A DNA stretch of 64,000 nucleotides from Diospyros lotus (Eukaryota; Streptophyta; Magnoliopsida; Ericales; Ebenaceae), in the NCBI RefSeq assembly GCF_014633365.1, contig NC_068352.1:19315310-19379309 (forward strand), in the 5' to 3' direction. The notes under the pieces are model-generated. The model was not told the origin of the DNA, searched no databases, and saw nothing but the letters and a program-made list of their open reading frames with translations. Shown here in pieces: positions 58,488 to 64,000 of the stretch. A program made the position numbers and the translations under genes. How positions within the stretch are numbered: the first letter of the stretch is position 1; every line of letters starts with the position of its first letter.

Positions 58488-59909
58488 CAGCTAAATTTTT
58501 TCATAATCCATCATAAAATAGCAGTAATATCAGCTCAACTGGTGGTTGAACTTCCATGTCCAAATCCTACTTTCGGGATCAATGGAATCATATGAATTAT
58601 TGCTACCTAACAACCAAAACACAGGAAGAAGCCATTGAATCCAAATCAACTAAAATCCAAAGCACAATAAAAAGGCAACTGATAGTGCCAAAAACCAAGT
58701 AATTGGTTCCATGCACATTCAAAGAGATCCTTTATAATTACCAGTATCAGCTTCCTTAGAAAAACAGGATATAGAGAGACAAGACAGGAAGTGAAAGAGC
58801 CATGAATTGTTGGAATTAACCACCCAGATAACTAGAATCCACAGAGATGGACTTAGAAGATAGTAGCAAGAAAGATTTCTGAGATCTAGGTTGTATTAGC
58901 CAATACCCATTAAGAGAGAACTAGCAATCAGCTCTAATACCACTTGTTAGGATGGGATTGTTCACGCATACATACAAATCAAAAATCAAACGAAAAATAG
59001 AACACGGAAATTTAAGGTGGTTTTCAATATTCACCTGATATAGAGAGAGGCCAGCCTTTGGTGAGCTCTGCCATAGCCAGGGTCCAACCTCACAGCTTCC
59101 TCGCACTCCCTCACCGCCTCTCCCACCCGCCTCAGCATCGTTAGCGCCGCCGCGCGGTTGCTCCGGTAAGCGGCGTTCTCCGGCGACATCGATATAGCTC
59201 GATCGTACAAAGCCAAGGCCTCCACAAAATTTCCTCTTCTATACAAATCATTCCCCGCCTTCTTCACCTCCTCAGGATCGGATGCCGACAAGTATTTTGA
59301 CGGAAGCTCCACTTTAGCGGAGCCGCCGCCGCCGCCGCCGCGTATTATGTTGCCGTGCCCGTACTTACCGGTGCCGGAGGCCAATGTGTCGGTTCGGGTA
59401 GAAGTACGGCAACCCATATTGGATTTCAGAATCTTGCCGGACGGGAAAATGTTGCCGGTCGGGTACATGACGGTGTTCGGCGAAGATACTGAACTCGGGC
59501 CGCCGCCACCAGACGCGCCGCCGCTGTTGGTGGTGCTGCCGCCGCTGTTGGTGGTGCTGCTACTGTTGTGGTAGCTTCCCCAGCCGGAGTAGATCAGCGG
59601 CGACCCGCTGGACATGGATCTCCGGTGACCCGGCTTCGAATTGCGAATTGTGGTGGCGGATCGAGCGGTATCAGACCCAGAAATCTCGCCGGAGGCATTA
59701 CCATTGGGTCGCTTGACATACTGAGTGTTGCTACTGCCGCAGTTCGCCGCGGCAGCGCCGCCGTCCGAGCGGCGGCGAGATGGCAGAGGCGACAGGGAGG
59801 AAGCCAGATCGAGCTCTCTGAAATCGGGCTTGTTATCGTCGAGACTGCAAGAGCCGTGAAATCGATCGGGCAAAGAGTCGGCGGCCATTTCAGTGCCAGA
59901 ATGCGACAT
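56317..59909 (-). CDS. TTL3: Tetratricopeptide-repeat thioredoxin-like protein, TTL3-type (6 exons, 687 aa)
   Basis: Coding exons, 5' to 3' on the minus strand: 59909-59035, 58105-57725, 57629-57296, 57156-56946, 56839-56733, 56472-56317. They total 2,064 nt with all phases consistent and GT-AG borders. The N-terminal ~210 residues are Ser/Gly-rich and disordered, with the NKPDFRELDL motif of TTL proteins. TPR repeats span about 211-530. A C-terminal thioredoxin-like domain (~585-687) has one Cys (C615 in ASNQQCQQ), lacks the CxxC pair, and keeps the cis-Pro loop (VRTVPTF). Arabidopsis TTL proteins are scaffolds in brassinosteroid, osmotic-stress and ABA responses (family knowledge). The N-terminus (MSHS...) is closest to TTL3; paralogue assignment is less sure than the family. 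Length is close to family members (~690 aa). Confidence 0.95.
58453..58486. repeat. (G)34 homopolymer in TTL intron 1
   Basis: Thirty-four consecutive G on the plus strand (C on the coding strand), in the 929-bp first intron. Confidence 0.9.
58931..59030 (-). mobile_element. Possible short LTR/primer-site fragment in TTL intron 1
   Basis: On the minus strand an LTR-like end ...CATCCTAACA is followed by AG and TGGTATTAGAGC (58931-58942), one base from the initiator-Met primer site. Only one LTR end is visible, so a TRIM/SMART-like or copia fragment is the best guess. Confidence 0.35.
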
Positions 59910-60109
59910 TGTACCCTGGAACAAAAATTGTTGTTGTGTAGAAAGAAGCGTGATAACTGGAGAAGATCTTTTCTTGTCTTTATGGAAACAACAAGTGTTG
60001 AATTGATCTCTTATTTTCCGGGAAAAATGGCTACAAAAGCAGGTGGCTACAAGAATGGAAGACGAAAGTTAAAATGGAAGAGAGATTTTCAGAAAGAGAG
60101 GGGAAGAAG

Positions 60110-60230
60110 AAGAAGAAGAAAAAGAGAGGGAGATGGGATCTCGTAATATATATAAAAGGAGGAGTAAGTAAGGGAATGAATGAATGGAATATGCAAACAG
60201 AGAGGGAGAGAGAGAGAGAGAGAGAGCCAT
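60110..60230 (-). promoter_or_regulatory. TTL3: Probable TTL core promoter and GA/CT-rich leader
   Basis: On the minus strand a TATA-like TTTTATATATATTACG (about 60144-60159) lies about 240 bp upstream of the ATG. Further upstream is a CT microsatellite, plus-strand (GA)n at 60198-60226, typical of plant core promoters. The 5' UTR would span roughly 59910-60115. Confidence 0.5.
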
Positions 60231-60429
60231 GAATTTGTGGGCATTTTGTTGGGTGTTTTTGTTTGTTGATGCAGTAATAATCAATGATTTCCCTTCCATG
60301 TTTGGTGACTTGAAGTGCAGCTTCACGAGACACCTCTTGGCTCTTCTTCCTTTCTCCACTTGCCTCCACGCCTTCTTTTTCAATCTCATAATTAATTCCT
60401 CCTATACCATTTCCCATTACTTTCTTTAA

Positions 60430-62078
60430 TGCATAGTCTTTTTAACAAATTGTGTCATTGAATATTAGAAATTTCATTTATATCCGTATATTCTTAAGGT
60501 TGGATTCTAAATCCCCACTTAATTGTACTAATAATAATAAACGCGTACCCACTTGCAATTTTCTTTTAGTTAAAGCTTTGCTAACACGCGGGTCTATGCT
60601 TACCTAATATTAGATAATCATATATATATATATATATATTCATCCCATCGGACCATACACGACAATTACTGTAATCACCATGAATTTTTAATTACTTATT
60701 TCCTATTATCAATAACCATCATCATAAGATTAAGAAGAGCGTGACAGATTTTTTATTCAACTATATATATATATATTTAGACTGGGAAGAACAAATTGCA
60801 TGGAAATTGACTTTATTTTATGTGGGCACTCAAGTCAGTACACAGATAGCCTCTCTTTTTTTTTTACTGTTGACAGCAGGCAGATTTTATTATTTTTAAT
60901 TAATTTAATTAATGAATAAAATATTTTAAAATACAAATATATATATATATATTCATTATTAACTACCTAGGAATGTCTAGCTAGGGAACTTGTTATCCTA
61001 TTTAAAAAACGTATAATTTTGATTTTTTTGCGTGATTTAGACGGAGGTGGTGTTACTAATGCTGCTGGCTCATTGACTTTAGCATTCATGTTGTTAATTA
61101 CTCCATTGGCTAATGGCCATGCAGTGTATGCAGCGGAGAGAAGGTTGCAACCATGCGTTAAATTCAATTTAATTCCTTTGAGTTGAATTTGAATATATAT
61201 ATATATATATATATAACCATTAACTTATGTAGAGCTTGCAGTTAGGAGTGAGCAATAGTTTAGGTAAATCAAATTAATCGAAGTGAATCCACAAGTTTGG
61301 TTGGTTCGGTTCGATTTTTCATAGAGAGCAGTTTAATTCGGTTACATCTGAAGTAAATCCGGATTATGTACCCGGGTACATCCGCCCATAATGGGTTCTG
61401 GATCTACAATCGTTGCGTGCGATTGCAGAAGAAACAATTGCCAACAGCAATTGAAGGCTATTTCCACCATTCATGGAGAAAGTAGGTTGTTTTAATTTTT
61501 ACTATTTGAAGTCTCTTGTACACCCATTCAGAAGAAGAAGAAGAAAAAAAAACTCTCAAAAATTCCAACAACTAAAAATTCTATGTGTGACTCTTAAGCT
61601 GTGGATACAAACGACATCTATTGTGATTTCGTTTGGATGTCGTTTGCACCAGTAATTTAACTATTTGATCCTATCTCTACTGTGCAACCAAGTAAGTTTG
61701 GCTTGATTTAATGTTTTATTTGGATTATTTTTCAACATTGCTAAGAGCATCTTTGGTTGTTTTCTGATTGAAATATGTGTGTATGTGTTTGTGTTAAATG
61801 ATGTATATACGTAATACATATACACACAAACTTTATGCACAAAAATGTTTTGGTTGTTTCTATACATTCAAAATAAAAAATAAATATTGGAGACGAGGGA
61901 GTTGGCGATGGCTATTTGCAAGGCTGACTGTCTTCTTTGTGAGGACCATCGCCACCACGTTTTCTCATCTTCTCCGCGTTTGGCCACAATTTCGATGCCT
62001 GCAATAGCTGTTAACCAATTGTTCTCTTTGTCTTCTTCGCGTGACTTCGTGGTTGCAAATGGCAGTGATGGCAAAGGA
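60430..62078. other. Intergenic stretch upstream of TTL
   Basis: AT-rich with several (TA)n runs (about 60622, 60765, 60944, 61193). No gene is supported. Confidence 0.45.
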
Positions 62079-62249
62079 GATGAATAGTCACGTTGCTGGT
62101 TGCTGGTTGTTGGTGGTCTGTCATTGGAAATGCTTTCCTTGTTTTGAGTTTTTCTACAAGAAGATGAACAATCACATTGCTAGTTGCTGGTTATTGGTGG
62201 TTGGTAGTCTGTCATTGGAAATGCTTTCTTTGTTTTGAGTTTTTCTACT
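62079..62249. repeat. 84-bp tandem duplication
   Basis: The block beginning 'gatgaatagtcacgttgc' at about 62079 recurs as 'gatgaacaatcacattgc' at 62163, with the shared 'ctgtcattggaaatgctttc' and 'ttgttttgagtttttctac'. Confidence 0.8.
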
Positions 62250-62471
62250 CTTCGTGAATACATAAAAGTAAGTTGAAAGGTAAGAGGCAGAAAACAAAAT
62301 GAAACGCAGAAAGTGAATTTCTTGTTTGTCTTAAGTGAAATTGAAGTGAAATGAGAAATAGGTTTCTTGTTTTTTGAGCCTTTTAGTGTTCGCGTTTTGT
62401 CTTCTGCAAGTGAAAGTGAAATTGAAATACAGATAATACTATTCACATTTGTCTTATGCAATGAAAGTGAA

Positions 62472-62645
62472 GGCAACTGTTATGTTGCTCATCGTCGGGC
62501 AACATAATAGTTGCCCGACTGAGAGAGAGTGGGGTGGGCCCCACAATTGAGAGAGGGGGTGGGCCCCATGCATGTGGGGCCCACCCCCACTCTCTCAGTC
62601 GGGCAACTGCTATGTTGCCCAACGGTGGGCAACATAATAGTACCC
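62472..62645. mobile_element. Hairpin MITE, Mutator-like (174 bp)
   Basis: The whole element is two inverted arms of about 70 bp (left ggcaactgttatgttgc..., right reads gggtactattatgttgc... on the minus strand) meeting at a GC-rich centre (gtgggccccatgcatgtggg). The flanks carry a perfect 10-bp direct repeat, TGAAAGTGAA (62462-62471 and 62646-62655), in the size range of Mutator-type target duplications. GAAAGTGAA-like motifs also occur near 62405, so the duplication evidence is slightly weakened. Confidence 0.7.
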
Positions 62646-63059
62646 TGAAAGTGAAATTAAAATACAAAGAATACGTTTTGTTCACATTTCTCAACTGCGT
62701 TTCAATTTAGGGCCTTATTTGGCTAATTCTCAACTGGGTTTCAATTTAAGGCCTTGTTTGGCTAATCAAAAAAATATTTTTTAGCCTTAAGGCTTGTTTG
62801 GCTCAATTGTTAAATAAAATTATTCTATTTTTTTATGCTAATTTAATTCAGAAAATGTTTATTGTTATTAGTTAATAATAAAATAAAATAAATATTATTA
62901 TTAGTTAATAATAAATACTTTATTGTAGGTTTTTTTAGGTTATTAGTTAACCATAAGTGGATGTGTCCATAACATACATTTTGTTTTGTACAAAATTGTT
63001 AAAAAAATTTATTTATCAAATTCTTATTTTGTCATTTTTCCTTTAATTCGTTTTTAGGA
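62646..63059. other. AT-rich stretch with short direct repeats
   Basis: Contains a repeated 'ctcaactgcgtttcaattta' type block (62690 and 62730) and 'aggcttgtttggctaa' variants. No gene. Confidence 0.5.
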
Positions 63060-63510
63060 AAATGACACGAGTGTGAACCCCAAGAATCATCCGAACTGTT
63101 GCCTAAAAAGCCCAAGTTATGAAAATGAAAAGGCAGCTAAATGATTATCGGATGATGGAAGGGCAAAATATACGTGAGCACATCATCATTATGTGTGACA
63201 TGATACAATAACTTATATTTGCCGGCTATAGGAGGTTATGGACTGAAGAAGCACAATATCAATCTTTGTTTACCACGTTGTTGTCACATGACAAGGAATT
63301 AATAGCTAGTATTTTGGAATATAGTCATCTAAATTTTTATAGGACATTGTGCTTCTTCTTAAATGCATATAGAAGTAGAGAAATTGTAATGGTTCTATAT
63401 TTAAGTAGTTTACAAATTGATATTGTTAATGATTTTGCTCAAAGGACTCCTAGAGTCATTTTCGGTGATGTCATTCATGCAATTCCTCGTATGACTAGAA
63501 TTATTAAGTA
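63060..63510 (+). pseudogene. Ty1/copia gag fragment, degenerate
   Basis: Broken reading with copia gag residues (MKMKRQLNDYRMMEGQ, REHIIIMCDM, then after a stop LIFAGYRRLWTEEAQYQSL and ELIASILEYSHLN). The downstream part of the open frame (to 63510) is not recognised. Confidence 0.55.
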
Positions 63511-63902
63511 ATGTGTTGCTCAATTCATGTATCTAGTCTATTTTGATTCTGTAACAAATTTCTAAACTATGTGTTTATTATTTTATTTTATAAAATGAAT
63601 TATGTTAATTATTTAATCTTTGTGATTATATATGCATGCCCCATTATTAGTTATTTAATCTTTGTGATTAAATATGTTTCAATAATTCCTTATTAAGTGG
63701 AATTAAATGTTCTCAATTTTTTTTTTGAGATAAAGAAAAATAAAATTTACAATATTTGGACAATTGGAATATGGGCGAGGATTGTGAACATAATGAACTT
63801 TTGACCTTATATCTAGTTGAATATTTATTGTTAATTTTATTTGGTAAATGTGTGTAAAGTATGGCATTAATGAAATGAATCTTGTGTAGATTATCCTTGA
63901 GA

Positions 63903-64000
63903 ATGGCTTTTTCAAAGAATATAATTGCTAATTTGATAAGAGGTGAGAAATTAAATAGGGATAATTATGAAATATGGAATATGAAAATTCAGTATGTCCT
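63903..64000 (+). CDS. Start of a Ty1/copia gag, cut by the window end
   Basis: ATG at 63903 opens a frame to the window end, 32 codons plus 2 bases. The residues GEKLNRDNYEIWNMKIQYV match the N-terminal pattern of copia gag (KLNGxNYxxWxxKI). Whether the rest is intact cannot be seen. Confidence 0.6.
   Translation, partial: MAFSKNIIANLIRGEKLNRDNYEIWNMKIQYV

Noticed and set aside
59347..60146. Plus-strand open frames opposite TTL exon 1
   Set aside because: Antisense shadows of a GC-rich coding exon whose minus-strand reading has clear TTL homology and splice sites.
1..64000. CRISPR arrays, bacterial-style operons, rRNA or tRNA genes
   Set aside because: None seen. The tRNA-like 12-mers are primer-binding sites of retroelements, and the tandem arrays lack the repeat-spacer pattern of CRISPR.

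Overview
The window looks like nuclear DNA of a flowering plant, most likely a eudicot. It is AT-rich, its introns are short or swollen by transposons, and every retroelement recognised is of a plant type. Two host genes are supported in full. One is an eight-exon UBC13-type ubiquitin-conjugating enzyme on the plus strand (4481-27449, 153 aa). The other is a six-exon tetratricopeptide-repeat thioredoxin-like (TTL) protein on the minus strand (56317-59909, 687 aa). I could not name the species.

Left part (1-4480): two degenerate tandem arrays lead into an LTR-like segment, probably the tail of a Tat/Ogre-type retrotransposon cut by the window edge. A 515-bp MITE and the UBC13 upstream region follow. 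UBC13 itself is split by a 20.2-kb third intron made mostly of nested mobile DNA. A minus-strand LTR element (V) was invaded in its LTR by a compound LTR-int-LTR-int-LTR element (X). X in turn received a complete small LTR element (Y) and an RTE-like LINE. Target-site duplications fix most of this order. A separate solo LTR (W) lies further downstream in the same intron. Despite this load the UBC13 exons join into one uninterrupted frame; one intron uses a GC-AG splice pair.

Middle part (27450-55500): intergenic transposon territory. It holds a Tat-like remnant with a 92-bp tandem array, a large fold-back element, and a recently inserted Ty3/gypsy chromovirus (32014-40422, TSD CATTT) with nearly identical LTRs but three nonsense codons and a 623-bp internal duplication. 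A dead hAT transposon (41544-45048) and a structurally intact hAT transposon (45493-48632, complete 677-aa BED-finger transposase) lie 444 bp apart. Decayed Ty1/copia and Tat-like fragments follow.

Right part (55500-64000): TTL with a (G)34 run in its first intron and a TATA-like, GA-rich upstream region, then an intergenic stretch with a 174-bp hairpin MITE and the start of a Ty1/copia gag running off the window. The two host genes show no sign of working together. The most informative content is the transposon stratigraphy, the related non-autonomous LTR families V/X/Y/W, and the intact hAT copy.
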